Source: Pleurocapsa sp. PCC 7327
GTDB lineage: Bacteria; Cyanobacteriota; Cyanobacteriia; Cyanobacteriales; Microcystaceae
Assembly: GCF_000317025.1 (NCBI RefSeq)
Contig: NC_019689.1
Location: 4,922,818 to 4,986,817, forward strand
Reading direction: 5' to 3'
DNA: 64,000 bases
A program made the position numbers and the translations under genes. The notes under the pieces were generated by a model, which was not told the DNA's origin, ran no database searches, and saw nothing but the letters and a program-made list of their open reading frames with translations. Numbering within the stretch: the stretch's first letter is position 1; each line of letters begins with the position of its first letter. This document shows, piece by piece, positions 8,553 to 18,641 of this stretch.

Positions 8553-11500
8553 TCAACACATTCCATAGCCACCGCCGCCAGGGGTTTCGATAATAAAAGT
8601 ATCGCCAGGATTCATCTGCGCGATCGCAGTACTTTCTAATTCTTCTATCGTTCCGTCGCTTCGTTCGATATAATTTTTCCCAACTTTACCTGCATTGCCA
8701 CCTTGCAAACCAAAGGGAGCAATCTTGCGACGACTGGAGAGAATTGCTACTGACATGGATTCTAAAAAGCGAATGCGACGAATGACTCCATTGCCGCCGC
8801 GATGCTTTCCCCTGCCACCACTGTCGGGACGAATGCAGAAGCTTTCTAATAAAACGGGGAATCGCCATTCTAACACTTCGGGATCGGTGAGGCGAGAATT
8901 GGTCATATGAGTGTGAACTGCGTCGGTTCCATCGAAATCGGCACCCGCACCAGAACCGCCACAAATGGTTTCGTAATACTGATATTTTTCATTGCCAAAG
9001 GTAAAATTATTCATCGTTCCTTGAGAAGCTGCCATGACGCCTAATGCTCCATAAAGGCAATCGGTAATGTTTTGAGATGTTTCAACATTTCCTGCTACGA
9101 CAGCCGCCGGATATTGTGGGTTTAATAAACAGCCTTCTGGAATAATAATTTCTAAGGGTTTGAGACAGCCTTCATTGAGAGGAATATCGTCATTAACTAG
9201 CGTTCGGAAGACGTATAAAACGGCTGCTTTACAAACTGCTTTAGGAGCATTAAAGTTATTCGTTAATTGTGGCGATGTTCCCGTAAAATCAATAGTGGCA
9301 CTGCGATTAGTTTTATCGATGCTAATGGTAACTTGAATCTTCGCACCCGTATCTAATTCGCAAGTAAAACTTCCATCTTTAAGCGCATCAATCACTCGTC
9401 TGACACATTCCTCTGCATTATCTTGAACGTGTTGCATATACGCCTGTACAGTTTCTAATCCGTAATGCTCGACCATTCGCTGTAATTCTTGTGCGCCTTT
9501 TTCATTGGCGGCAATTTGTGCTTGTAAATCAGCGAGATTTTGGATAGGATTGCGGGCTGGATATTTTCCAGAAGTCAGTAATTCTAGTAATTCTTTTTCT
9601 CGAAATTTCCCTTGTTCTACTAATTGAAAATTATCGATAAATATTCCTTCTTCTTGTACCGTTTTGCTGTTGGGTGGCATAGAACCTGGCGTAATGCCGC
9701 CGATGTCTGCGTGATGTCCTCGCGAAGCAACGTAAAAGAGAGGAGATTCAGAATTCTGAAATACAGGGGTAATGACTGTAATATCAGGTAAATGAGTGCC
9801 GCCATTGTAGGGGTTATTTAAAACATAAACATCGCCCGGTTTGAGCGTATCGCCGCAAGCATTTATCAGACTGCGAACGCTTTCGCTCATCGATCCTAAA
9901 TGAACGGGAATATGCGGGGCATTTGCTACTAATTGACCCAGGCGATCGAATATGGCGCACGAAAAATCTAATCGCTCTTTGATATTAACTGAATAGCTTG
10001 TTTTTTGTAGCATTGTTCCCATTTGTTCGGCGATAGAACGGAAAAGGTTATTGAAGATTTCCAGCATGACCGGATCTTTAAATTTTGGATTCTGATTGGA
10101 GATATCTTTTCGCGTTTTTCTGTTTTTTACATGTTTTAAAATTAAATGATTTCTATTGTTAATTTCTGCTTGCCAACCCGGTTCGATTACGTTAGTTCCA
10201 GTTGGTTCAATAATTAAAGCAGGGCTTTGAATAATATCTCCTGGTTGTAAATTTTCTCGCTGATAAACTGGTGTATCGTGCCAAGCATCAGCGGTATACA
10301 TTTTGATTGTTGCTACGGGTTGAGGCAATTCATCAGTTTTGCGTTCGATAATCGGTTCCTCTGATGTATAAGTCGGACAAATTAATTCAATAGAAACCGC
10401 TTCAACAATTAAAGCTTTTTCTGGCATGACAAAGCCATATCGTTGCTGGTAGACTTCTTCAAATTTTTGTCGCATCTCAGATAGCTTATCGAGATCGACA
10501 ATTAAAGATGAATCAGTTCCTTCATATTTAAGATGAACTTTGCGAAGAATTTGTGTTTTTTCAGTGGCTTGGAATTCGCGAGAATCTAATTCTGCGTTTG
10601 CTTCGTTAATTAATCTGGCTAAAATTGTCTCTAATTCAGGAAACAAAGTTTGAGTTAATTTTGCCTCGACTCCCTTTTCTTTCAAAATCCGAATCTCTGC
10701 TAACCCAATGCCATAGGCAGATAAAACCCCTGCATAAGGATGAATAAATATTTGTTTAATTCCTAAAGCATCGGCGATCGAACAAGCGTGTTGACCCCCC
10801 GCACCGCCGAAACAACATAACGTATATTCTGAGACATCATATCCCCGTTGCAGCGAGATTTTTTTAATGGCATTTGCCATGATTTGGACTGCGATCGCAA
10901 GGAATCCAGAAGCGACTTGTTCGGGAGTGCGATTGTCGCCGATTTCTTGAGTTAATCGAGTAAATTTTTCTCGAACGATCGCGACATTTAAAGGTAAATT
11001 TGCATTAGGACCAAAAACTTTGGGAAAGAATTCGGGTTGCAATTTTCCCACCATGACATTGCAATCAGTCACGGTAAGCGGACCGCCTCTAGAATAGGAG
11101 GCAGGACCGGGGTTTGCTCCTGCCGATTCTGGTCCGACTCGATATCGCGACCCATCGTATTGCAAGATCGAACCGCCACCCGCCGCAACGGTATGAATGG
11201 ACATCATGGGGGTACGCAGTCGGACTCCCGCGATTTCGGTCTCAAAGCTGCGTTCGTATTCGCCGTCGTAATGGGCAACATCGGTGGAGGTTCCCCCCAT
11301 GTCGAAGCTGATAATCTTTTTAAATCCTGCTATTTCGCAGGTTTTGACCGCACCAACGATTCCCCCCGCCGGACCTGAAAGAATGCTATCTTTGCCATGA
11401 AATAATTGAGCGTCTGCTAGTCCGCCATTGGACTGCATGAACATTAATTTTGTTGTTTGTCCTTTGTTGTTTGTCCGACGTTCCCCTGGACGCAGGTTCC

Positions 11501-12233
11501 AGGGGCTGCGTCGGCTTCGCCTTTGTCCTTTGTCGGTTACTTCTGATAAATAACTACTAACTTGGTTTACATATCGACCTAAAATTGGGGATAAATAAGC
11601 ATCGACGACGGTAGTATCCCCCCGACTGACTAATTTCATTAAGGGGCTAACTTGATGGGAAACTGATATTTGAGAAAAGCCAATTTTTTTAGCTATTTGG
11701 GCAACTATTTTTTCGTGTTCGGGATAGCGATCGCCATGCATGAAAACGATCGCACAACTGCGAATTCCTGCGTCGTATGCTGCTTGTAATTCTTTTTCGA
11801 CTGGTTCGACATTAACCGGGATTAATTCGTGTCCGCGTGCATCGTAGCGTTCCTGAACTTCTATTACCCTTTCATAGAGCATTTCTGGCAAAATAATCTC
11901 GCGGGCAAAGATATCGGGACGATTTTGATAGCCGATTCGCAACGCATCTCGAAACCCTTTGGTAATAACTAAAACGGTGCGATCGCCTTTTCTTTCTAGT
12001 AGCGCATTTGTCGCTACTGTCGTTCCCATTTTGACCGCTTCAATTTGTTGGGCTGGAATCGGCTCGTCGGGAAAAATTTTGAGGATTTCTCGAATGCCTT
12101 GAACGGCTGCATCTTGGTAGCGATCGGGATTTTCTGAGAGGAGCTTGTGAATAATTATTTTTCCTTGGGGAGATTTGGCAACAATATCGGTAAAAGTTCC
12201 ACCGCGATCGATCCAAAATTGCCACTTAGTCAT
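8553..12233 (-). CDS. 5-oxoprolinase (hydantoinase A/B fusion)
   Basis: ATP-dependent 5-oxoprolinase opens 5-oxoproline to glutamate in glutathione turnover. The 1226-residue protein has the expected fused architecture: hydantoinase A with the ATPase-like signature [14 protein letters not shown] at residues 5-18 and [17 protein letters not shown] in the middle, then hydantoinase B from about residue 700 ([35 protein letters not shown], ending ETPGGGGYG). Residues of about 235-262 are a basic, low-complexity insert encoded by repeat DNA that keeps the frame; without it the sequence would join normally to [13 protein letters not shown]. Whether the enzyme tolerates the insert is unknown. Confidence 0.92.
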   Translation of the reverse strand: MTKWQFWIDRGGTFTDIVAKSPQGKIIIHKLLSENPDRYQDAAVQGIREILKIFPDEPIPAQQIEAVKMGTTVATNALLERKGDRTVLVITKGFRDALRIGYQNRPDIFAREIILPEMLYERVIEVQERYDARGHELIPVNVEPVEKELQAAYDAGIRSCAIVFMHGDRYPEHEKIVAQIAKKIGFSQISVSHQVSPLMKLVSRGDTTVVDAYLSPILGRYVNQVSSYLSEVTDKGQRRSRRSPWNLRPGERRTNNKGQTTKLMFMQSNGGLADAQLFHGKDSILSGPAGGIVGAVKTCEIAGFKKIISFDMGGTSTDVAHYDGEYERSFETEIAGVRLRTPMMSIHTVAAGGGSILQYDGSRYRVGPESAGANPGPASYSRGGPLTVTDCNVMVGKLQPEFFPKVFGPNANLPLNVAIVREKFTRLTQEIGDNRTPEQVASGFLAIAVQIMANAIKKISLQRGYDVSEYTLCCFGGAGGQHACSIADALGIKQIFIHPYAGVLSAYGIGLAEIRILKEKGVEAKLTQTLFPELETILARLINEANAELDSREFQATEKTQILRKVHLKYEGTDSSLIVDLDKLSEMRQKFEEVYQQRYGFVMPEKALIVEAVSIELICPTYTSEEPIIERKTDELPQPVATIKMYTADAWHDTPVYQRENLQPGDIIQSPALIIEPTGTNVIEPGWQAEINNRNHLILKHVKNRKTRKDISNQNPKFKDPVMLEIFNNLFRSIAEQMGTMLQKTSYSVNIKERLDFSCAIFDRLGQLVANAPHIPVHLGSMSESVRSLINACGDTLKPGDVYVLNNPYNGGTHLPDITVITPVFQNSESPLFYVASRGHHADIGGITPGSMPPNSKTVQEEGIFIDNFQLVEQGKFREKELLELLTSGKYPARNPIQNLADLQAQIAANEKGAQELQRMVEHYGLETVQAYMQHVQDNAEECVRRVIDALKDGSFTCELDTGAKIQVTISIDKTNRSATIDFTGTSPQLTNNFNAPKAVCKAAVLYVFRTLVNDDIPLNEGCLKPLEIIIPEGCLLNPQYPAAVVAGNVETSQNITDCLYGALGVMAASQGTMNNFTFGNEKYQYYETICGGSGAGADFDGTDAVHTHMTNSRLTDPEVLEWRFPVLLESFCIRPDSGGRGKHRGGNGVIRRIRFLESMSVAILSSRRKIAPFGLQGGNAGKVGKNYIERSDGTIEELESTAIAQMNPGDTFIIETPGGGGYGMC
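11451..11535. repeat. Repeat element inserted in frame inside the 5-oxoprolinase gene
   Basis: About 85 bp foreign to the gene family. Copies of TTTGTCCTTTG, the short tandem repeat type seen elsewhere as CAAAGGACAAA, sit on both sides of a hairpin at 11483-11505 (CCCCTGGA, loop CGCAGGT, TCCAGGGG). The hairpin is nested within a second pair, CCGACG 11475-11480 and CGTCGG 11509-11514. It adds about 28 codons without a stop or frameshift. Confidence 0.7.
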
Positions 12234-12400
12234 AATAATTTCTCCTTGATTTTACTGAACAATAACTATCTTCTTTTAGAGAATCGCACTATTTATAAAG
12301 TTATTTCAACCACGCTCGTTGCCAATTTTGAGGTCTGATATGCTACTGAAAACTTCAATTTCTGGCTAATGTAAAATCACTCTGTTATTCATCAAAACCT

Positions 12401-12640
12401 ATGCACCTGCTAAAGATTTCACCCGCTTTTCTGCTAGTGCTCTTGAGTGTTCTCCGCTTGACTATGCTTTCTGGCATTACATCCCTCTGGCTAGCGTCTC
12501 AACCAAAACCATCTCAATATCAGGTGCAAATTTTGGAGAATTGTACTGCAACCTGGTAAACAGGAATTGGTGCTATTTTTGGACTCTTAGGATGGCAAGT
12601 AACTGACCTGTTAAAAGGGACAGAAGATGAAGAAAACTAA
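12401..12640 (+). pseudogene. Small membrane protein gene with an in-frame TAA
   Basis: From ATG 12401 a 79-codon frame runs to TAA 12638-12640, with one internal TAA at 12557-12559 (codon 53). The first part, MHLLKISPAFLLVLLSVLRL and onward, contains a hydrophobic segment and ends NCTATW. The frame continues after the stop with TGIGAIFGLLGWQVTDLLKG, a glycine-rich membrane-like stretch. A CAA to TAA change (Gln to stop) would explain the interruption. I do not recognise the family. The alternative is two unrelated chance frames. Confidence 0.5.
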
Positions 12641-12656
12641 GAGAAATAGCCTGGTT

Positions 12657-13901
12657 TTAAATTGGAATAAATTCACAATGACCTCGTTCTGACCATTGGA
12701 CAGTTAGAATTTCTGTTGGTGGATTGATGCGATCGCCATTTTTATCAAATTGAATCGTTCCTGTTACTCCCTGGATACTTCTACTTTCATCTTTATAAAA
12801 CTGGTGCATGTTTTCAAATAAAGTATGACAGTTTTGTTTTGCATTTCTCTCTAATATTTTGATGACAATCAGCACAGAATCATAGGCAGTTGCACTTCGC
12901 CAGGTAACTCGAGCTTCACCCCATAAGCGATCGGCTAATTTACAAAAATCTACAGCTAAAGAATTATTGCTACTAAACCCATTAGATTGACTCCGCCAAT
13001 GCCAAGGGACAACAAAAAGAAAATTGCTTAAGTTGTTCCTGTTAAGCAACCCGCTACTGATGTTAACATCTAGCCAATCTAAAATATTTTGATAAGCGAA
13101 GGTGGCAGAACCAACAATTAAGCAGTCATTAATATTCGCTGCATTAATAAGTTCAGCATTGTAGAGCGTCTTTTCAATTTCTCCATCGGGAACGATAACT
13201 AAAATATTTACTTCCTGATTTCTTATTTGTTCTATATAAGGTCTTATATCTGACAAAAAATCTCGATCTAATGCTTGACAACATGGTAAAATTTGAATCG
13301 TCTCAGAACTTTGCAGGTGTCGGCAAAGCGATTCTTTAAATGAGCTACTATAAATGCTTTTCTGATTATAGAAAATCGCTAGTCTTTGTATTTTTTTAAA
13401 TCGATTAACTAGATAATGAGCCAAATGTTGAGTTGTAATCCGATTAGGTGTTCTTATTCTAAAAAATGAAGCACTATCTACCAAATTAGAAAGGGTATCA
13501 CAAGCACTAGCGGGAGTGATTAAAACTAAACCTTTTCTGGCATAAATACTTACAGCTTTTTGAGTCATTTTGCTTGAATAATGTCCGAACACAGCAATAA
13601 TGTTTAATTCTTCAGCTACGGCTGCCAAATTTTTTGTGGTTTGACTCACTTGCTCGTTATTATTGTCTTCATTAACTATGATGATACGAAGACACATTTT
13701 AGTAGCAATAATAGTTCCTAAAAAGTCTTTAATTTCAATAATATGTCTCAGTTTGGCAATATCATTCAAACCTCTCAATCCTACCAAATTTACTTGTAGT
13801 TGTAGTTGAGCGACCCCTTGTAACAGTTGTCTAGCAACAGCGCCATTATTATAGTAAATAGGAACTACTACAGCAATAGTATAAATTTCATTCAACTTCA
13901 T
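12657..13901 (-). CDS. Periplasmic-binding-protein-like ligand domain (second half of a split sensor gene)
   Basis: 414 residues resembling the ligand-binding domain of branched-chain amino acid ABC systems: IYTIAVVVPIYYNNGAVARQ at the start, IIAVFGHYSSKMTQKAVSIY and LITPASACDTLSN in the first lobe, GVTGTIQFDKNGDR near the end. There is no signal peptide, so this is probably an intracellular or fused sensor domain rather than a secreted binding protein. Its ATG overlaps the end of the upstream HTH-bearing gene by 14 bp. Removing one copy of a tandem TGAA (13887-13894 region) would join the two in one frame as DEVEIYTIAVVV, so the pair may be one gene split by a 4-bp duplication. Confidence 0.7.
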   Translation of the reverse strand: MKLNEIYTIAVVVPIYYNNGAVARQLLQGVAQLQLQVNLVGLRGLNDIAKLRHIIEIKDFLGTIIATKMCLRIIIVNEDNNNEQVSQTTKNLAAVAEELNIIAVFGHYSSKMTQKAVSIYARKGLVLITPASACDTLSNLVDSASFFRIRTPNRITTQHLAHYLVNRFKKIQRLAIFYNQKSIYSSSFKESLCRHLQSSETIQILPCCQALDRDFLSDIRPYIEQIRNQEVNILVIVPDGEIEKTLYNAELINAANINDCLIVGSATFAYQNILDWLDVNISSGLLNRNNLSNFLFVVPWHWRSQSNGFSSNNSLAVDFCKLADRLWGEARVTWRSATAYDSVLIVIKILERNAKQNCHTLFENMHQFYKDESRSIQGVTGTIQFDKNGDRINPPTEILTVQWSERGHCEFIPI

Positions 13902-14487
13902 CTTGTTCTAGTTGTTTTTTGTTCCTTTCTATTAAGCAATTTTGTAGATAAATCAAAACTTCTGGATCGCCAGAATTAAATTGTTGTTTTTCTTGTTGCC
14001 AAATATCATATAACAATTCAGAGGCTTGATAATGAAGCCCTAAACTGTAGGATTCTGTCGCTCCGATCCTAGTTAAACTATCAATCTCATTTCTATTGAG
14101 TAAAAATTTTCCTCCCATGCTCATAGATGAAAAAAACGTAGTTTCAGGGAGGGGAGGCAAGTCCAATCTATACCCATTTTCTCGATCTAACAAAAAGTTA
14201 AGAATTCTAGTCCAGTTTCCTCTCAAGCTATCGACTTTCATGAGATTTTCTAGTCTAGGAGAAATTCTTTTAGCCAATCTACTTCTAATTGCATCACTTG
14301 TAGAAAAAGTTATCTCAGCTATTTCGCTAGGCGTATATCCTAAAAGAGATAGGCAGATCAGTCGCCGATCGACATTATCTTGAATGTTAAGCGTTTCAAA
14401 GAGATGCTCGATGTCGATCTGGAGTTTTTCAATAACTTCTTGACAATCTTGGCACATAAGCATCCTAGCAACAAACTTACTTGTCAT
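13888..14487 (-). CDS. HTH-containing N-terminal half of the split sensor gene
   Basis: 199 residues. The N-terminus has two cysteine pairs (CQDC). A helix-turn-helix-like segment, LLGYTPSEIAEITFSTSDAI, followed by RSRLAKRISPRLENLM, resembles LuxR/sigma-region-4 type folds. Then come a linker and a helical stretch ending NKKQLEQDEVE. It reads directly into the binding-protein-like frame at 13901 if a 4-bp TGAA duplication is removed. I infer a regulator or sensor combining DNA or protein binding with small-molecule sensing; no target is apparent. As written, two polypeptides translated by overlap coupling are also possible. Confidence 0.6.
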   Translation of the reverse strand: MTSKFVARMLMCQDCQEVIEKLQIDIEHLFETLNIQDNVDRRLICLSLLGYTPSEIAEITFSTSDAIRSRLAKRISPRLENLMKVDSLRGNWTRILNFLLDRENGYRLDLPPLPETTFFSSMSMGGKFLLNRNEIDSLTRIGATESYSLGLHYQASELLYDIWQQEKQQFNSGDPEVLIYLQNCLIERNKKQLEQDEVE

Positions 14488-14583
14488 TACTATGCCTTAC
14501 TCATTCTGCCTGCGCCAGTTGAAAGCGTGGCTGATTTTGCCACACTTGTGGCTAATTTTCTGAATTCTTACAGTAAAGAGGCT

Positions 14584-15174
14584 TTAACGAATTACTCGAA
14601 ATGTTAGATTAATTCTAGCTCCAATTTTCTTGGCGGTTTTAGGAACTTGATGCTGCCAAAATAGTTGAGTTTCTCCTTGCATTACTAAAAAATCGCCATC
14701 TGCAAGCTCTAAATCAATTTTAATCTTGCGATCGTCTCGGCGACGAAGCATAAAGCGCCTCGTTGCACCGAAACTCACCGAACCAATTGCCGAACCTGGG
14801 GCAAGTTCTCGTTCGTCATCGCTATGCCACCCCATGCGATCGCTACCATCTCGATATAAATTTAGTAAAACAGCATTAAATTTCGTATTGGCTATAGGTT
14901 CAATTTTAGATTTAATTTCTAGCAGTGGATCGATCCAAGGTAGTGGTTGCATAATAATGCCTGAGTAGGGATAGGGTTTCTCGCCATAATAGGCAGTCAA
15001 TCTCGGTTGAAGAACCTGTTTCCCAAAAAATTTGATAGCTTCATGTTTCCACGCGATCGCATGGTATAATTCCCCAAAAAATCGCTTGCTTTCATCGTGA
15101 TTGAATAAACCACGCCAGATAACAACATCGGCATTTTTTAGGATTAGTTTTTCTTTTGTTGCCTGGAGCTTCAT
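14584..15174 (-). CDS. alkB: AlkB-family alkylated-DNA repair dioxygenase
   Basis: Fe(II)/2-oxoglutarate dioxygenase that removes alkyl lesions from nucleic acids. At 196 residues it has the short ALKBH2-like layout. The iron ligands are seen in MGWHSDDERELA (HxD) and LFWQHQVPKTAKK (distal His), and the 2-oxoglutarate-binding arginines in GARINLTFRVIR at the C-terminus. LLNLYRDGSDRMGWH is the conserved strand before the HxD. Start ATG at 15174. It stands alone on the minus strand between the HTH gene and the ParA-type ATPase. Confidence 0.93.
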   Translation of the reverse strand: MKLQATKEKLILKNADVVIWRGLFNHDESKRFFGELYHAIAWKHEAIKFFGKQVLQPRLTAYYGEKPYPYSGIIMQPLPWIDPLLEIKSKIEPIANTKFNAVLLNLYRDGSDRMGWHSDDERELAPGSAIGSVSFGATRRFMLRRRDDRKIKIDLELADGDFLVMQGETQLFWQHQVPKTAKKIGARINLTFRVIR

Positions 15175-15262
15175 TTTAGTTTCAGATCGAGTTTAGAAGC
15201 CAGGAAATAGAAGATACAAAATCCTTGCTCCTGACCTCTAAACTTCTAATTTATCTCTTCTA

Positions 15263-16147
15263 TTACGATAATTTTGCTAAGAATTCTTCAGTTAATTTAG
15301 CGAATGCCTTTGCTCCACTCGAACTCGGCATTCCTACAACAACTGGCATAAACATATCGACTGCCTTAGCCACATTAACATCCATTGGGATAGCATTTTG
15401 AAATAAATTTTGAGGCTCAAAATCTTCCTTCACTCGCTTCATGACTTGTTGATAATATCGACTTAATAAACCTCCGCCAGAAAGAATAAAGACAACTCCC
15501 AACAAACGAATATTTATATCCTGTTGGTCTTGATGGCTTTCTTTTAGCTTGCTAATGCGTCTTTCTAATAATTGCATTCCCACGATAGACAAAGGTTCGG
15601 GTCGAGCAGGGAGCAAATAAAAATCGCTGGCAGCAATCCCACTACGGGTTAATAAGTTATATCCCGGAGCACAGTCCATAATGATGAAATCGTAATCATC
15701 TCTAATTGGCTCTAGAATCTTTTGAATTAATATTCTTTCAAAGTGATTCCAGACTTTATCAAAATTAGTCTCCTCTTGCTCCATTGCTTGTTTGTGCAAC
15801 ATTTCTGAGACAATATATTCGTCATAAAGCTCGATATCTCCCGGCAGTAATTCGAGTCCTTGAATGTTGCAGATAGAAGGGCAAATAATATCGTAAATAT
15901 TCAACTTATTATAGGGATTGGGTTGAATAATTGAATCGAGTAAATAGGTCAGTGTTTTTCTTTTTTTTCGCATTCTAGCAAAGTCATGAGGCGACATTAA
16001 ACTCAGCGTTGCACTGATTTGTGAGTCTAAATCGAGAACTAGCACTCGTTTCTCGTGATTTTTTGCCAAACAAGTGGCTAGATTTACCGTCAGCGTTGTT
16101 TTTCCAACGCCGCCTTTCATATTGACAGTACTAATGATTCTTCCCAT
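15263..16147 (-). CDS. ParA/MinD-family partition-type ATPase
   Basis: 294-residue deviant Walker ATPase. MKGGVGKTTLTVNLATCLA at residues 10-28 contains the KGGxGKT motif, VLVLDLDSQISATLSLM the A' motif, and FIIMDCAPGYNLLTRSG motif B. No ParB-like gene or parS-like repeats are adjacent. It may therefore be an orphan ParA that positions a cellular cargo, or a remnant of a plasmid partition system. Start ATG 16147. The C-terminus (PSSSGAKAFAKLTEEFL) is typical of Soj-like cyanobacterial ATPases. Confidence 0.9.
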   Translation of the reverse strand: MGRIISTVNMKGGVGKTTLTVNLATCLAKNHEKRVLVLDLDSQISATLSLMSPHDFARMRKKRKTLTYLLDSIIQPNPYNKLNIYDIICPSICNIQGLELLPGDIELYDEYIVSEMLHKQAMEQEETNFDKVWNHFERILIQKILEPIRDDYDFIIMDCAPGYNLLTRSGIAASDFYLLPARPEPLSIVGMQLLERRISKLKESHQDQQDINIRLLGVVFILSGGGLLSRYYQQVMKRVKEDFEPQNLFQNAIPMDVNVAKAVDMFMPVVVGMPSSSGAKAFAKLTEEFLAKLS

Positions 16148-16602
16148 TGACAGACTTCCTGACGCTCGATAGAGCTTTAAGCTTCTTCGCTAAGTTAGTG
16201 TACCAGAATCGCTACTAATAGAACTGTTACTGATGAAGAAGGGGAAAAATGCAAGGAAAATTTTTTTCAGGAAATCGGCGGGAAATCTTTGTAGTCCATA
16301 AACGTAGGTATGAGTTTTGGATGAGTTGCCGACAACTTCTTGCCAATATTTCATCCCTCCTATTCATCCCAATGAGTGAGGCTCATTGATAGGTAACGGC
16401 GCGATAGTAGAAGTAAGAGCTAGAGCGATCGTCGAATGATGAGCAAGGAGATAAAAACCATGAAGCATTAGCAACTTTTGAATATTAGCAGGATGGCGAC
16501 CAATGTTGTACGGTAATTACAACTTTCTGACGAAAGTCAAGCTATCACAACAAAATTTTACAAAAGTTATAATATAAATAGATAGAAAGAAACGAAAGAA
16601 AA
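16148..16602. other. Intergenic region without a recognised gene
   Basis: 455 bases between divergent genes. No convincing reading frame is visible apart from short chance frames. A small AATGAG...CTCATT inverted repeat lies around 16371-16387. Near the right end TATAAT (16568-16573) looks like the -10 element for the small gene at 16603. Confidence 0.4.
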
Positions 16603-16689
16603 ATGTCTAAATCTCTTGCACTTCCACTATTTGTTCAATCAAGCTTATCAATTGTCGCCTTTTTAGCGATCGCGATCCTTTTGGCTTAA
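16603..16689 (+). CDS. 28-residue single-span membrane peptide (candidate)
   Basis: ATG 16603 to TAA 16687-16689 encodes MSKSLALPLFVQSSLSIVAF followed by LAIAILLA, a polar N-terminus and one hydrophobic span. TATAAT lies 30 bp upstream, and a purine-rich stretch (GAAACGAAAGAAAA) that could serve as ribosome binding site precedes the ATG. The size and layout resemble the tiny subunits of photosynthetic complexes, but I cannot match it to PetL, PetM, PsaM or a Psb subunit. Function unknown. Confidence 0.4.
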   Translation: MSKSLALPLFVQSSLSIVAFLAIAILLA

Positions 16690-16812
16690 TGGCGTTCAGA
16701 TCTTACTGCGATATTCAAGGCAAACACACGAGCTTAAATTCGCCGCGATCGCCAATAATAGATTTAAGGATTGAGACTCGATAACATCTCAAAATCGAGC
16801 CTCTTATTTTTA

Positions 16813-18333
16813 TCAGTTTTTTACTTTATATAAATGAACGTGTGGGCTTTGAAAAACGCTTTGTAGGTTCGATTTAGGAACTTTTTTCATTAACTTTTCA
16901 TTAGAGATAAGAACATAGTCATAGTTGTCTAAAACAAGCTTCCACCTAACTCCTTTACCTTGTTCGTACCCCGTTGCCATAGTTTTTTCAGCTAGAGGAA
17001 CATATTTGGCTTGAAACTCAACTGGCTGTTGGGTTTCAAAGGCAAAGAATGATGGAACAAAAGCAGATTTCTCGATCGTGGCATAAGTTGGTGCATGGAT
17101 AAAAGGTATAGTTGCATAGTAATTCTTAAAAGCTCTCGCACTGAAAAGGCGACTTCCTTTCTCAATATGCTCGATCGCAGTCAAAATTTCTCTGTACTCG
17201 CCTTGAACGGCATTCCAAGCTGAATTGATAACGAATATACGCACTGAAAAAACAACAATAAGTAAACCTAAGATTGCTCGATTGAACAGTTTGTCAGAAT
17301 TAAATTCTATACTGGATAGGAAGAGGAAAAATAATGGTACTAATATTCTCCAATCTGCATGGGAGCTAGTCACGGCTTTTGCTGGGATTACAAAGTAAGC
17401 GACAGTCACAGCACACAGAGGTAAAATCATATATTGGCTGAGACGAAGCTTTTTCAACAAAAGACCCACTATCGGGATAAATAATATTAAAATTATCGTT
17501 ATATTATCTAAAAATAAGCTATAGTTATCCGTCATCCTCATTTTCACATACTTTAGTTTGGTAATGACGGGGGTTAAATATTTAATTGTTTCTCCGCCCG
17601 ATGTAGGGCTAGATAAATATAAGATTGCTGGAATAATAAACTGACCGAATAGAACTAATAATCTTTGAAAAATTGCTCTTTTAAAATAGCTTCTTTGTTT
17701 AAAGAATGAATAAATCTCATAGGAAACAACTACTAATCCATAAATTCCGAAGCCATAAAGATGGCAGATAAATAAAATACTGATTAGGCAGCTAAATAAA
17801 ACTAACCTCAACCAAGTTTTATTTTCTCTCATTAAAATCCATATACCAATACACCATAAAGCTAGCCCAGTTCCAAAAAGAAAATTTATAAAATTTATAA
17901 TAAAGGCTTGATTGTATACCGCCATAAAGGTCATCAAAGACCAAAAATTTATCCTTCTAAAGAGCGCATAACTTAAAAATGCGCTGCCACCTGTCAGCAT
18001 AAAAATATTGAGGACTAACATTAATCTGCCTGCAATATCTAGTCCAACAAACTTTGCTAGAAATGGGACGATGATATCCATCGCCAAATTAGGCAAAATC
18101 ATAAAGTTGACTTGATAATACTTTTGCAAATCTGGATCGTTATGATAGTTGAGAAGCACGTACATGCGTGCTAAATGATTCGGGTAGTCTTGTAATGGCA
18201 AAAATTCATTTAACCAGATGGGAAGTTGTGCCAAGATAAACAAGAAGGTATAAGCAAGCAAAAACCAGATTACAGTACTCCGGTTACTCTGCTGTTGCCG
18301 GATTGAAGGTAATACAGAGGTTGTAACTCTCAT
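16813..18333 (-). CDS. Polytopic membrane protein, GT-C glycosyltransferase-like
   Basis: 506 residues with about ten hydrophobic segments. The first periplasmic loop contains FLPLQDYPNHLARMYVLLNY, with an acidic residue in the position used by GT-C-fold lipid-sugar transferases. A second loop region reads SSPTSGGETIKYL. The soluble C-terminus (about residues 390-506) contains ARAFKNYYATIPFIHAPTYA. This layout suggests a transferase using polyprenyl-phosphate sugars, but no motif fixes donor or acceptor. Start ATG 18333. No glycan genes are adjacent, so its pathway is unknown. Confidence 0.65.
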   Translation of the reverse strand: MRVTTSVLPSIRQQQSNRSTVIWFLLAYTFLFILAQLPIWLNEFLPLQDYPNHLARMYVLLNYHNDPDLQKYYQVNFMILPNLAMDIIVPFLAKFVGLDIAGRLMLVLNIFMLTGGSAFLSYALFRRINFWSLMTFMAVYNQAFIINFINFLFGTGLALWCIGIWILMRENKTWLRLVLFSCLISILFICHLYGFGIYGLVVVSYEIYSFFKQRSYFKRAIFQRLLVLFGQFIIPAILYLSSPTSGGETIKYLTPVITKLKYVKMRMTDNYSLFLDNITIILILFIPIVGLLLKKLRLSQYMILPLCAVTVAYFVIPAKAVTSSHADWRILVPLFFLFLSSIEFNSDKLFNRAILGLLIVVFSVRIFVINSAWNAVQGEYREILTAIEHIEKGSRLFSARAFKNYYATIPFIHAPTYATIEKSAFVPSFFAFETQQPVEFQAKYVPLAEKTMATGYEQGKGVRWKLVLDNYDYVLISNEKLMKKVPKSNLQSVFQSPHVHLYKVKN

Positions 18334-18422
18334 GCGATCGATTCCTATTTTGATTATTATCTAGCAGAAGCAGGAAAAGAAGCAGACAAAATCTGTTTGT
18401 GCAGCTACAGATGCTAGTATAA

Positions 18423-18611
18423 GTAGAGCCAAGGCTAACAAAACTTTGTGAAGAATTCGAGAACTTTTAAGAGAAACTGTTCCAGATTAAACTTGAACGG
18501 GGTTTTAAAGAAGCTGAATTTAAGCGCATAAAGTAGCTAGAAGCAGATGGCGAGTTTGAAACGCAAAAAATTCAGGCTTCCTATTCATCTTTTTTACAAG
18601 CAACCAGCTAA
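18423..18611 (+). pseudogene. Possible gene remnant with two in-frame stops at Gln positions
   Basis: One plus-strand frame reads TKLCEEFENF-stop-EKLFQIKLERGFKEAEFKRIK-type sequence, a second stop, then LEADGEFETQKIQASYSSFL, ending at TAA 18609. The stops are TAA 18468-18470 and TAG 18534-18536; either could come from CAA or CAG. The glutamate/lysine-rich composition is protein-like, but I recognise no family, and a chance frame cannot be excluded. Confidence 0.25.
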
Positions 18612-18641
18612 TTTTTATTAATTTATTGCTCGAAAGTCTTA

